The notes beneath the pieces are model-generated. The model was not told the DNA's origin, did no database searches, and saw nothing but the letters and a program-made list of their open reading frames with translations. A DNA stretch of 57,893 nt, taken from positions 1 through 57,893 of the forward strand of contig JAFGBN010000055.1 in assembly GCA_016933195.1 (NCBI GenBank). The letters are read 5' to 3'. The position numbers were made by a program, and so were the translations under genes. Shown here piece after piece: positions 9,354-17,264 of the stretch; positions within the stretch are counted from its first letter, which is position 1; the number at the start of each line of letters is the position of its first letter. This DNA comes from Dehalococcoidia bacterium (GTDB lineage: Bacteria > Chloroflexota > Dehalococcoidia > GIF9 > AB-539-J10).

Positions 9354-10526
9354 ATGAAGATTCATGAGTACCAGGCCAAAGCGCTTTTGGCGCAATTTGG
9401 CATCCCTATTCCCGGTGGGAGAGAGGCATCCACTCCTAGCGAAGCTAAGAAAATAGCTAATGAGCTTGGGGGCAAGGTGGTAGTTAAAGCTCAGGTCTAT
9501 GCTGGTGGAAGAGGCAAGGCAGGTGGCATAAAGATGGCCAGTACCCCTGAAGAAGCAGAAATGGCGGCAAGCGAGTTAATTGGAACTAAACTTGTGACTC
9601 ATCAAACTGAACCAGAAGGGGTGTCAGTAAGCAAGGTTTTGGTAGAGGAAGCAAACGAGGTGGAGCGCGAACTCTATCTCAGTGTTCTTGTCGATGGAGC
9701 AAGTAGATTGCCACTTATGGTGGCCAGTGAAGCCGGTGGTATGGAAATTGAGCAGGTAGCCCAAGCCGCCCCGGAGAAGATATTCAGAACTCATATTGAC
9801 CCTGCTGTTGGGTTTCAACCTTATCAAGGACGTAAACTAGCTTACGGTATGGGAATGGTAGGAAACCAAGTGAGAGAACTTACTAGATTGATGACCCAGC
9901 TTTATAACCTCTTTATGGCTAAGGATTGCTCTTTAGCCGAGATCAATCCTCTAGCTGTTACAGTAGATGGAAAGTTAGTAGCTCTTGATGCCAAGATGAA
10001 CTTTGATGATAATGCCATTTTCCGGCACAAAGACGTTGAGGAACTAGAGGATAAGAAGCAAGAAGAGCCATTAGAAGTTCAGGCTGCTAATTGGGGAATC
10101 AAGAATTACGTCAAGATGGATGGCAATATTGGCTGCATGGTTAACGGCGCTGGATTAGCTATGGCAGCGAACGATCTTATTCAATATTGTGGTGGTAGCG
10201 CAGCAAACTTCCTCGATATTGGCACTCTTAATACCACTGACCGCGTAGTCAATTCGTTTAAGATGTTCACCTCTGACCCCAGGATTAAAGCTGTTCTAGT
10301 AAATATATTTGGTGGAATGGCTAGGGTGGATGTTATTGCCAGAGGTATAGTCGAAGCCTATAAGCAAATAGACATCAGCTTTCCTGTAGTTATTAGATTG
10401 GCGGGGACAAACGTTGAAGAAGGCAAACGTATACTGGCTGAATCTAGGATAAGTTTTATTGAAGCAAAGGATTTTTACGATGTAGCTTATAAAGCAGTTG
10501 AAGCCGCGAAAGGAGGCAAAAAATGA
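9354..10526 (+). CDS. sucC: Succinyl-CoA ligase beta subunit
   Basis: SucC and SucD interconvert succinyl-CoA and succinate with ATP or GTP formation. The ATP-grasp domain begins with [12 protein letters not shown] and continues through [26 protein letters not shown] and the C-terminal CoA-ligase flavodoxin-like part with [10 protein letters not shown] are intact. GAAAGGAGGT immediately before ATG 9354 fixes the start; an in-frame upstream ATG at 9300 lies inside the tRNA and is rejected. The stop overlaps the sucD start in ATGA. Confidence 0.96.
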   Translation: MKIHEYQAKALLAQFGIPIPGGREASTPSEAKKIANELGGKVVVKAQVYAGGRGKAGGIKMASTPEEAEMAASELIGTKLVTHQTEPEGVSVSKVLVEEANEVERELYLSVLVDGASRLPLMVASEAGGMEIEQVAQAAPEKIFRTHIDPAVGFQPYQGRKLAYGMGMVGNQVRELTRLMTQLYNLFMAKDCSLAEINPLAVTVDGKLVALDAKMNFDDNAIFRHKDVEELEDKKQEEPLEVQAANWGIKNYVKMDGNIGCMVNGAGLAMAANDLIQYCGGSAANFLDIGTLNTTDRVVNSFKMFTSDPRIKAVLVNIFGGMARVDVIARGIVEAYKQIDISFPVVIRLAGTNVEEGKRILAESRISFIEAKDFYDVAYKAVEAAKGGKK

Positions 10527-11398
10527 GCATTCTCGTCTCTGACAATACAAAGCTTCTAGTTCAAGGAATTACCGGGGGTGAAGGCAGCTTTCACGCTCAA
10601 CGCTGCATGGAGTACGGCACCAAGGTAGTGGCTGGAGTTACACCAGGAAAGGGAGGCACTCAACATTTAGGGGTACCCGTGTTTGACTCTGTGGAAAAAG
10701 CTATAGCGCATACCGCAGCCAATGCGAGCATTATCTTCGTGCCCCCTGCATTCGCTGCAGATGCCGTTTTAGAAGCAATTGACGCCTGTGTGCCCCTAAT
10801 CGTGTGCATCACGGAGGGCATACCAGTTCTGGATATGGTGAAAGTACATAGTTATCTTAAAGGGAAATCTACCCGGCTTATCGGCCCTAATTGCCCTGGA
10901 GTCATCTCCCCAGGCAAATGTAAGGTCGGACTCATGGTTGGAGAAATCCACCTTCCTGGCAATGTAGGTGTTATTTCCCGCAGTGGCACTCTAACCTATG
11001 AGGTTGTAGCTCAGCTTACCGGCCTAGGAATTGGACAATCTACCTGTGTTGGTATTGGCGGCGATGCCTTGCCTGGCAGCACGTTTGTTGACATCCTGAG
11101 ATTATTTGAGCAAGACAAGGATACTAAAGCTGTGGTTCTCATTGGTGAAATTGGCGGGACTTTGGAGCAACAGGCCGCTGAATTTATCAAAAATGAGATG
11201 GCTAAACCTGTGGTCGCTTTTATAGCGGGTAACACTGCACCGCCTGGGAAGAGAATGGGGCACGCCGGGGCCATTATTACCGGCTCTGCTGGCAAAGCTT
11301 CGGAAAAGATAAAGGCTTTGACTGAAGCTGGAGTCACTATAGCTCCAAACCCGGCCGAAATCGGTCTCACCACCAAAAAGGTGATAGGAGAGACTTGA
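10523..11398 (+). CDS. sucD: Succinyl-CoA ligase alpha subunit
   Basis: This subunit binds CoA and carries the phosphorylated histidine. The N-terminal Rossmann part has [13 protein letters not shown], the CoA region [11 protein letters not shown] is present, and the phospho-His lies in MGHAGAII at about residue 246. It is translationally coupled to sucC by a 4-base overlap, with AAAGGAGG inside the sucC end. At 291 residues it is full length. In an anaerobe the pair may run in a reductive or incomplete TCA branch; direction cannot be told from sequence. Confidence 0.96.
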   Translation: MSILVSDNTKLLVQGITGGEGSFHAQRCMEYGTKVVAGVTPGKGGTQHLGVPVFDSVEKAIAHTAANASIIFVPPAFAADAVLEAIDACVPLIVCITEGIPVLDMVKVHSYLKGKSTRLIGPNCPGVISPGKCKVGLMVGEIHLPGNVGVISRSGTLTYEVVAQLTGLGIGQSTCVGIGGDALPGSTFVDILRLFEQDKDTKAVVLIGEIGGTLEQQAAEFIKNEMAKPVVAFIAGNTAPPGKRMGHAGAIITGSAGKASEKIKALTEAGVTIAPNPAEIGLTTKKVIGET

Positions 11399-11477
11399 AA
11401 GAGCAATTAGACTTCAACAATCAACAACCGGTATTAGATTAGCGGCTGATGACTAAGAATTGAGGCTGAAAACTGAA

Positions 11478-13112
11478 ATGAATCGCTATCCTCTTGTGGA
11501 GGAAATCTTCATCACTCTAACTGCTCCTGAGCTTTTTGAGCTAATTAAGGACAATTCTTATAGCTTCTTTTTGGATAGTGGCATGGATCCCCAAAAGCTG
11601 GGACGCTATTCTTTTATTGGCAGCAATCCCTTTCTCGTAATGAGCAGCCGAGGTAGTGAGATTACCTTAGTTCGCAGAGACGAGGAGAAGATTCAGCATG
11701 GTAACCCCTTCGATATCTTGAGTAAATTGCTAAAGATGTATAACTTAGGTCATTGCTCGGCACCTGTTCCCTTCCTTGGTGGGGCAGTTGGCTATCTTAG
11801 CTACGACCTGTGCCATTTTACCGAGCGCTTGCCGTCCACAGCTATAGATGACCTCAAGCTTCCTGAGAGCTATTTTGCTTTCTACGATGTTGTCCTTGCC
11901 TTTGACCATCTGGAAGAGAGGGTTTACCTTATTGCCACAGGCTTTCCCGAGCTAGAGGAAAGGCGAAGACTAAGGCGAGCCAGAATGTGCCTTGAGGATA
12001 TGAAGGATTGGCTCCATTCTGCCCTTCCTTCTGAGCCCTTCGCTTCCTGTCATTCTGAGGGAGCCGAAGCCCTGAACATAGTGAAGGGACAGCAACCGAA
12101 GAATCTCGCTCAGCATAAACTCCGTGAAGAGCCTCCTCTCACTGGAACCCCTGATGTCATTGCGAGGCAGAGCCAGAGCAATCTCTCGTACCACTTAGGA
12201 GAAAGGGATTGGGAGGGTGACTTTCAGCCTGCCGAGGAAAGCGGAGAGGTTTTGCTTAAGTCCAATTTCACCCCTGAGGAATATATAAAAGCTGTGAGCA
12301 AAGTGAGGCAGTATATCGCTGCCGGGGATGTTTTCCAGGTCAATCTTTCTCAGAGGTTTGAGGCTGATTTGACAGTTTCCCCCTATGAGCTTTATCGCCG
12401 ATTAAGACAGGTTAATCCAGCCCCCTTTGCCAGTTATCTTAACTTTCATGGGGTGACCATTGTTAGTGCCTCTCCAGAAAGGTTCCTCAAGGTTCGAAAT
12501 GACTTGGTAGAAACACGACCAATAAAAGGGACAAGGCCACGGGGCCATGACCCGATTGAAGATGCGGCGCTGGCTCAAGAGCTGGTTCATAGCATAAAAG
12601 ATCGAGCTGAGAACGTAATGATTGTTGACTTAGAAAGAAACGATTTGGGGCGAGTTTGCCGCTACGGCACAGTAAAAGTTACTGAATTGGCTATCCCAGA
12701 GACTTTCCCCACAGTATTTCATCTTACCTCTACTGTTATTGGCAGGTTATGCCAGAGCAAGGATGTAGTTGGCCTGCTTAAAGCTACATTCCCCGGCGGC
12801 TCCATTACCGGCGCTCCCAAGGTGCGGGCTATGGAGATTATTGACGAGCTGGAGCCAACCAGAAGAAGCGTCTATACTGGCTCTATAGGTTATCTGAGTT
12901 TTACTGGCGACCTCGACATAAACATCGTTATCCGCACTTTTTTGATTAAAGAAGGCAAAGCTTACTTTCAAGTTGGTGGTGGCATTATTTACGATTCCGA
13001 TCCAGAAGCTGAGTACCTGGAGACTATGGACAAAGCCAGGGCTTTAATTCAAGCCCTAAAACTAGCGCCGGTTGTCGTTGCGAACGGAGTGAAGCAATCT
13101 CAAGCGAAATGA
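11478..13112 (+). CDS. pabB: Aminodeoxychorismate synthase component I (PabB), carrying translated repeats
   Basis: The protein belongs to the anthranilate/aminodeoxychorismate synthase family that aminates chorismate. The motif TRPIKGTRPRG has Lys where TrpE has Ala (PIAGT); this lysine is the PabB hallmark. The downstream glutaminase and class IV aminotransferase genes also fit pABA rather than tryptophan synthesis. DRAENVMIVDLERNDLGR and GSITGAPK complete the active site. Residues roughly 190-237, between the N-terminal domain and the catalytic core, are encoded by an interspersed repeat, and the last dozen residues by another copy, so the protein is longer than usual. ATG 11478 is preferred over TTG 11460. 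An annotation as trpE is the main alternative. Confidence 0.8.
   Translation: MNRYPLVEEIFITLTAPELFELIKDNSYSFFLDSGMDPQKLGRYSFIGSNPFLVMSSRGSEITLVRRDEEKIQHGNPFDILSKLLKMYNLGHCSAPVPFLGGAVGYLSYDLCHFTERLPSTAIDDLKLPESYFAFYDVVLAFDHLEERVYLIATGFPELEERRRLRRARMCLEDMKDWLHSALPSEPFASCHSEGAEALNIVKGQQPKNLAQHKLREEPPLTGTPDVIARQSQSNLSYHLGERDWEGDFQPAEESGEVLLKSNFTPEEYIKAVSKVRQYIAAGDVFQVNLSQRFEADLTVSPYELYRRLRQVNPAPFASYLNFHGVTIVSASPERFLKVRNDLVETRPIKGTRPRGHDPIEDAALAQELVHSIKDRAENVMIVDLERNDLGRVCRYGTVKVTELAIPETFPTVFHLTSTVIGRLCQSKDVVGLLKATFPGGSITGAPKVRAMEIIDELEPTRRSVYTGSIGYLSFTGDLDINIVIRTFLIKEGKAYFQVGGGIIYDSDPEAEYLETMDKARALIQALKLAPVVVANGVKQSQAK
12048..12188. repeat. Interspersed repeat elements inside pabB coding sequence
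   Basis: This segment contains a CATTCTGAGGG...GAAGAATCTC unit followed by a TCATTGCGAGGC...AGCAATCTC unit, the same kinds of sequence that occur in gaps at 13.75, 20.39 and 34.11 kb. It lies in frame within pabB and is translated as a low-complexity polar linker. Total length 141 bases is a multiple of three, so the frame survives. Confidence 0.7.
13074..13102. repeat. Interspersed repeat at the 3' end of pabB
   Basis: TCGTTGCGAACGGAGTGAAGCAATCTC matches the TTGCGA...GAAGCAATCTC element and encodes the extreme C-terminus of PabB (VVANGVKQSQ). It stops just before the pabA start codon. Confidence 0.6.
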
Positions 13113-13687
13113 TATTGATAATCGATAACTATGATTCCTTTGTTTATAACCTGGCTCAATATTTGGGGGAGTTGGGCTGGGAGCCGAGAGTGTATCGTAA
13201 CAACCAGATTACTCTAGCTGAGATTGAGGAGCTAAATCCCAGTCACATTGTCATCTCCCCTGGACCATGTACTCCCTTGGAAGCTGGCATTTCCAACGAC
13301 GTGGTACGGCATTTTGGTGGGAAAATCCCTATACTGGGAGTATGCCTGGGGCATCAATGCATTGGCCATGCCTACGGGGGTAGAGTTGGCCAAGGTTCAC
13401 CATTCCATGGCAAGACCTCCCTAATCTACCATGACGGCGAAGCTATCTATCAAGGCTTACCTAATCCCTTCCCAGCAACTCGCTACCATTCTTTGATTAT
13501 CGAACCCGAGGCTTTTCCTTCTTGTCTGAAAATCACGGCGAAAACACCTGATGGGACAATTATGGGGATAAGGCATAAGAATTATGTAGTGGAAGGGGTT
13601 CAGTTCCATCCCGAATCCATTCTCACAGAGGTGGGACATGACCTCCTGACTAACTTTCTCCACCTTACTCAGCCAGTTTGCGTTTAA
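13109..13687 (+). CDS. pabA: Aminodeoxychorismate/anthranilate synthase glutaminase subunit
   Basis: This class I glutamine amidotransferase supplies ammonia to the partner synthase. The catalytic triad is visible: Cys in GVCLGHQ (about residue 79) and His-Glu in FHPESILTE (about 170). SPGPCTP is the usual oxyanion-region motif. At 192 residues it is a stand-alone TrpG/PabA. It overlaps pabB by ATGA, so the two are coupled. Such subunits often serve both the folate and tryptophan routes; the neighbours here favour pABA. Confidence 0.9.
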   Translation: MILIIDNYDSFVYNLAQYLGELGWEPRVYRNNQITLAEIEELNPSHIVISPGPCTPLEAGISNDVVRHFGGKIPILGVCLGHQCIGHAYGGRVGQGSPFHGKTSLIYHDGEAIYQGLPNPFPATRYHSLIIEPEAFPSCLKITAKTPDGTIMGIRHKNYVVEGVQFHPESILTEVGHDLLTNFLHLTQPVCV

Positions 13688-13744
13688 GTGACATTTAATG
13701 GACGTGAAGCGAAGTAATTACAAGCCCAATTCCCCCTTCGAATC

Positions 13745-13805
13745 CCCAATGTCCTTGCGAAGTACAGCCGAAGCAACCTTCTCTCCCTTGAGAGGAGAGA
13801 ATTAA
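13745..13805. repeat. Interspersed repeat between pabA and pabC
   Basis: TCCTTGCGAAGTACAGCCGAAGCAACC is a diverged copy of the CATTGCGAG...GAAGCAATC element, followed by a small CTCTCCCTTGAGAGGAGAG palindrome. It fills most of the 133-base gap and ends next to the pabC ribosome-binding site. Confidence 0.5.
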
Positions 13806-13820
13806 AGTGAGGGTAAAATC

Positions 13821-14693
13821 ATGTCCGAAATTATTTATCTTAATGGTCACCTCGTTCCCCACTCTGAGGCTAGGCTATCCCCATTCGACCATGGTTTCCT
13901 CTATGGCTATGGGCTATTTGAGACCATGCGAGCTTATAACGGGAACATATTTCGTCTTGACCGTCACCTGAGTCGCCTTCGCTGCTCAGCCGAGAGCCTT
14001 GGCCTGGCAGGCAAACTAGCGGCCTCTGACATGGAAGCTGCTTGTCTGGAAACTCTCAGGGCTAACGAATTAAAGGATGCCCGCCTAAGGCTCACTATTT
14101 CAGCAGGAGAAGGCGATATGACCCCCGACCCCGACACTTGCTCTAGCCCTACTTTTTTGGTCACTGCCAAAGCTTTTATTCCCTTATCACCCAAAAGATA
14201 CGAACAGGGGTTCAAAGCAGTACTATCCTCGCTACATCGCGATAGCCAATCTCCTCTATCCCGGTTAAAGTCCACTTGCTATCTGAACAATATCCTAGCC
14301 AGAATGGAAGCCAAGGCGGCTGGGTGTAATGAAGCTATCATACTTAATGAGCGAGGTTACCTGGCTGAAGGCAGCATCAGCAACATTTTCCTGGTGAGTA
14401 AAGGAATATTGATTACTCCATCTTTAGAAAGCGGAATCTTGTCTGGAATTACCAGAGAAGCAGTTCTGGAGATAGCTCAAGCTTTGCATATCAAGGCAGA
14501 GGAGAGAGAAGTAGAGCTAAAGGAGCTAACTGAGGCTGAGGAAGCCTTCTTTACCAATTCAGTCCTGGAACTTATGCCCTTAACTTGGTTTGCAAGCAAG
14601 GCCATCGGTTTGGGCAAACCAGGTCAGCTAACCAAGAAGCTAATGGCTGCCTATAAGAAACTTGTAAATGAGACCACCGGTGGAATGGCTTAA
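13821..14693 (+). CDS. pabC: Class IV PLP aminotransferase, probably aminodeoxychorismate lyase
   Basis: Fold type IV PLP enzymes include ADC lyase, branched-chain and D-amino acid aminotransferases. The sequence starts IYLNGHLVPHSEARLSPFDHGFLYGYGLFET, typical of the family, and has the PLP lysine in RLKSTCYLNN (about residue 150) and EGSISNIF for phosphate binding. Gene order pabB-pabA-pabC argues for ADC lyase, which releases p-aminobenzoate and pyruvate. The start is supported by GAGGG eight bases upstream. A branched-chain aminotransferase role cannot be excluded from sequence alone. Confidence 0.75.
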   Translation: MSEIIYLNGHLVPHSEARLSPFDHGFLYGYGLFETMRAYNGNIFRLDRHLSRLRCSAESLGLAGKLAASDMEAACLETLRANELKDARLRLTISAGEGDMTPDPDTCSSPTFLVTAKAFIPLSPKRYEQGFKAVLSSLHRDSQSPLSRLKSTCYLNNILARMEAKAAGCNEAIILNERGYLAEGSISNIFLVSKGILITPSLESGILSGITREAVLEIAQALHIKAEEREVELKELTEAEEAFFTNSVLELMPLTWFASKAIGLGKPGQLTKKLMAAYKKLVNETTGGMA

Positions 14694-14884
14694 GTTATTT
14701 GCATGGAGAATAACAATAAACACATTCAAAACCACATTTGGCAACCGCTAAGAAATCTATCTTAGTATATACATTAAGAAATAGTGATAGCTCCAGGCTC
14801 CAATAAATAAGGGTGCTTGAAAAAGCAACGTAATCCCCTTTACTGATTGTCTTGTAAATAACAAACCATAATTACTGCCTGAAA

Positions 14885-15106
14885 TTACTTACTTACCTGG
14901 CCAGCTCTGACCTCTTTGATGAAGTCCTCAACCATTTCAGCTATTTTGATTATCCCATAACCAAGGGGTTTATGGAGAGCAAAAACAACAGAATCAAAAC
15001 TATCAAGAGGATAGCTTACGGCTACCGCGACAGTGACATCTTCAGAACGAGGATATTGACCATTAACCTGGATTGTGGAGACACGGTTTCACATTTATTG
15101 GCGTAG
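14885..15106 (+). pseudogene. ISL3-family transposase C-terminal remnant
   Basis: A plus-strand frame reads LFDEVLNHFSYFDYPI, then GFMESKNNRIKTIKRIAYGY and ends VSHLLA-stop at 15106. This is the C-terminus of an ISL3-type DDE transposase and closely matches the end of the element at 23.2-24.2 kb. Nothing upstream of about 14880 is recognisable, so only the last 70 or so codons survive. The final 44 bases overlap elp3 on the other strand. The rest of the 14694-15062 gap shows no gene. Confidence 0.75.
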
Positions 15107-16454
15107 GACCAAACTCTTTGACCATATAAGCACCTTCCAACTCATAACCAAGTGAGCGATAATATTCTCTAGCACCAACGCCGCTGAGTACCGATAGTCT
15201 ATCAGCGCTAAATTCCTCCGTGGCAATTCTCTCAGCCTCTCGAAGCAGCTTTTCCCCTAAACCTCTATGCTGAGCCGTCTGTGCCAGTCTTTCCCCTAAA
15301 GGAACTTCAGAACCAAAAATGTGTAACTCTCTGATGAAAGCCAAGTTATTATCGTTTGCCCTCAGCCTCAATAAGCCAAAAAGAGTCCCGTTGGCATCCT
15401 CATAGGAAAGAAAAACCTCCTTCCCCTCAGAAGCTTTATAGTCCAGCCTGATTAAACCAGGCTTGCCAATCACCCAGCCCTCCCTTAAGCGATGTCCGTA
15501 TTCTCGGCAGCGAATACAATTACATCGCATGCCTAGCTTGTTCAGTCTCTTTCTGATAGTTCCTCTAAGCGCTAGGTCCTTGCTACCTGCAATGATAAAT
15601 TTGCTGGGGATATCCCGCATCAGTCGTGGAATCCTGACATACTTTGGAATTAAGGCTTTGATATCTATAAGCAAATCTATCATTTCCTCATCGCTATAAG
15701 ACTGATAGCGACCATCCCGATACCAGTTTTCCAACTCGCTTCCTGTAACCACCAGCGTGGGGTAAAGCTTGAGCCCATCAGGTCGGAAGCGCTCGTCATC
15801 AAACAATTCCCGCGAGAGCTCTAGATCATGCCCAGGTGTCGACCCAGGTAAACCAGGCATCCAGTGGTAATAAACTTTAAAGCCATAATCCCTTAGTATT
15901 CTGCTAGCGGAGATGACTTCGGCCACTCCGTGTCCCCTCTTGGTCAACATATGGATATCATCATCCAGGGTCTGTACTCCAATCTCCACCCTGGTAACAC
16001 CAAACTCCAGCATACGCTTTATCTCTTTCTCCCCACAAAAGTCAGGCCTGGTTTCAATGCATAGTCCTACGCAGCGATGTTCAGCAGCCTCATTCAGCTT
16101 CTTAGCTTCTTCTAAATTGGCAGCTTGCCTCGCATTGAGAGCATCATAGCAATCCTTGATGAACCAATATTGATATTCATCGGGATAAGCCAAGAACGTG
16201 CCTCCCATAATGATGAGCTCTACCTTATCCAGAGCATGGCCCATATCCCCTAGGGTACTAAGCCTAGATTCCACCTGTTTTTTAGGCTCAAAATCACACT
16301 TCCGGGCTCGAAGAACCGCCGGGGATTCCACTGTATAGCTCTTGGGAGCATCAGGAGAGCTGGGGCAATATACACATTTGCCAGGACAAGGGAAGGGCTT
16401 GGCCATAACCGCCACCGGAGTCACTCCTGAAATAGTTCGAGATACCTTCTTCAT
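15063..16454 (-). CDS. elp3: Elp3-family tRNA wobble uridine carboxymethyltransferase (radical SAM + GNAT)
   Basis: Elp3 uses a radical SAM domain and an acetyl-CoA-binding GNAT domain to add a carboxymethyl group to C5 of U34 in tRNA. The [4Fe-4S] cysteines are C23, C27 and C30 in FPCPGKCVYCP; RVEIGVQTLDD and MPGLPGSTPGHD are radical SAM blocks; a zinc-binding CNCIRC occurs near residue 320; the GNAT part (LRELHIFG-like strand, QHRGLGEKLL) fills 350-450. The natural C-terminus seems to end at YMVKEF; the final 15 residues are read from an IS end. It is divergent from a Trm9-like gene with only a few bases between starts. Confidence 0.93.
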   Translation of the reverse strand: MKKVSRTISGVTPVAVMAKPFPCPGKCVYCPSSPDAPKSYTVESPAVLRARKCDFEPKKQVESRLSTLGDMGHALDKVELIIMGGTFLAYPDEYQYWFIKDCYDALNARQAANLEEAKKLNEAAEHRCVGLCIETRPDFCGEKEIKRMLEFGVTRVEIGVQTLDDDIHMLTKRGHGVAEVISASRILRDYGFKVYYHWMPGLPGSTPGHDLELSRELFDDERFRPDGLKLYPTLVVTGSELENWYRDGRYQSYSDEEMIDLLIDIKALIPKYVRIPRLMRDIPSKFIIAGSKDLALRGTIRKRLNKLGMRCNCIRCREYGHRLREGWVIGKPGLIRLDYKASEGKEVFLSYEDANGTLFGLLRLRANDNNLAFIRELHIFGSEVPLGERLAQTAQHRGLGEKLLREAERIATEEFSADRLSVLSGVGAREYYRSLGYELEGAYMVKEFGPTPINVKPCLHNPG

Positions 16455-16487
16455 TATGATATGCTACAGTTTAGCAAAGCCATCTCT

Positions 16488-17141
16488 ATGACTACAAACA
16501 GGAAGGTCTTCGACCAAATAGCTGAAAGCTGGTATCGGGTAAGGCACTGGCCTCTACTTAGAGAAGAGCTTGAGGAGCTAGCTCAGAGGTGGCAAGGGAC
16601 GGGTGGAAAGCTATTAAATGTCGGCTGTGCCCACGGTCCTGACTTCCTGCCTTTCAGGCAAGGCTTTGAACTGTGGGGAATAGACTCTTCATCAGCCATG
16701 CTCAAGCAAGCACTGAGGTATTCCGCCAAGTTCAAATTTTATGTCAATTTAATAGCCACCGATGCCCTCTCCCTACCCTTCTACGACGATACTTTTGACT
16801 GGGCAGTTTCAGTGGCTACCTATCACCATATCAAGGGTGGAAACGAGAGGGAAAGGGCATTTGAGGAATTAAGGCGAGTTTTAAAACCTGGCGGCGAGGC
16901 CTTCTTGACCGTGTGGAACCACGGGCAGCCAAGATTCTGGCTAAAATCGAAAGAACAAGAAGTAGTTTGGAGACTTAGCGATAGAACCGTCTCCCGCTAT
17001 TATCATCTTTTCTCTTATCGCGAGCTTAAAGGGCTATTGACGCAAGTTGGCTTTAAAATTATCACCATGTCACCAGAGAAATCTCACCATTTCCCAATAA
17101 AGAACTTTTCACGCAATATATGCATCTTGGTGAAGAAGTAA
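16488..17141 (+). CDS. Trm9/ALKBH8-like SAM-dependent methyltransferase
   Basis: This class I methyltransferase has motif I LLNVGCAHG (about residues 42-50), ATDALSLPFYDDTFDWAVSVA and a VLKPGGEAFLTVW motif. The opening VFDQIAESWYRVRHWP and the late RYYHLFSYRELKGLL closely follow the pattern of yeast Trm9, which methyl-esterifies the cm5U34 made by Elongator/Elp3. It lies back-to-back with elp3, which supports a role in mcm5U formation. This is inference from motif resemblance and context; generic methyltransferases share part of the pattern. No Shine-Dalgarno is seen; ATG 16461 is an alternative start that would leave six bases to elp3. Confidence 0.65.
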   Translation: MTTNRKVFDQIAESWYRVRHWPLLREELEELAQRWQGTGGKLLNVGCAHGPDFLPFRQGFELWGIDSSSAMLKQALRYSAKFKFYVNLIATDALSLPFYDDTFDWAVSVATYHHIKGGNERERAFEELRRVLKPGGEAFLTVWNHGQPRFWLKSKEQEVVWRLSDRTVSRYYHLFSYRELKGLLTQVGFKIITMSPEKSHHFPIKNFSRNICILVKK

Positions 17142-17264
17142 TGCCTGGCATTCACAACTCTGTAGCATCAAGGCTATGGATTCAATACTTCAGCCCTACA
17201 ACAATTTCGTCAAGCAATTTTTCAGAGCCACCATCTACACTATTTAACCATGCTACAAGTTTGG

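Noticed and set aside
11011-11406. 131-codon ORF antisense to sucD
   Set aside because: A shadow of the strongly conserved sucD frame with no family match.
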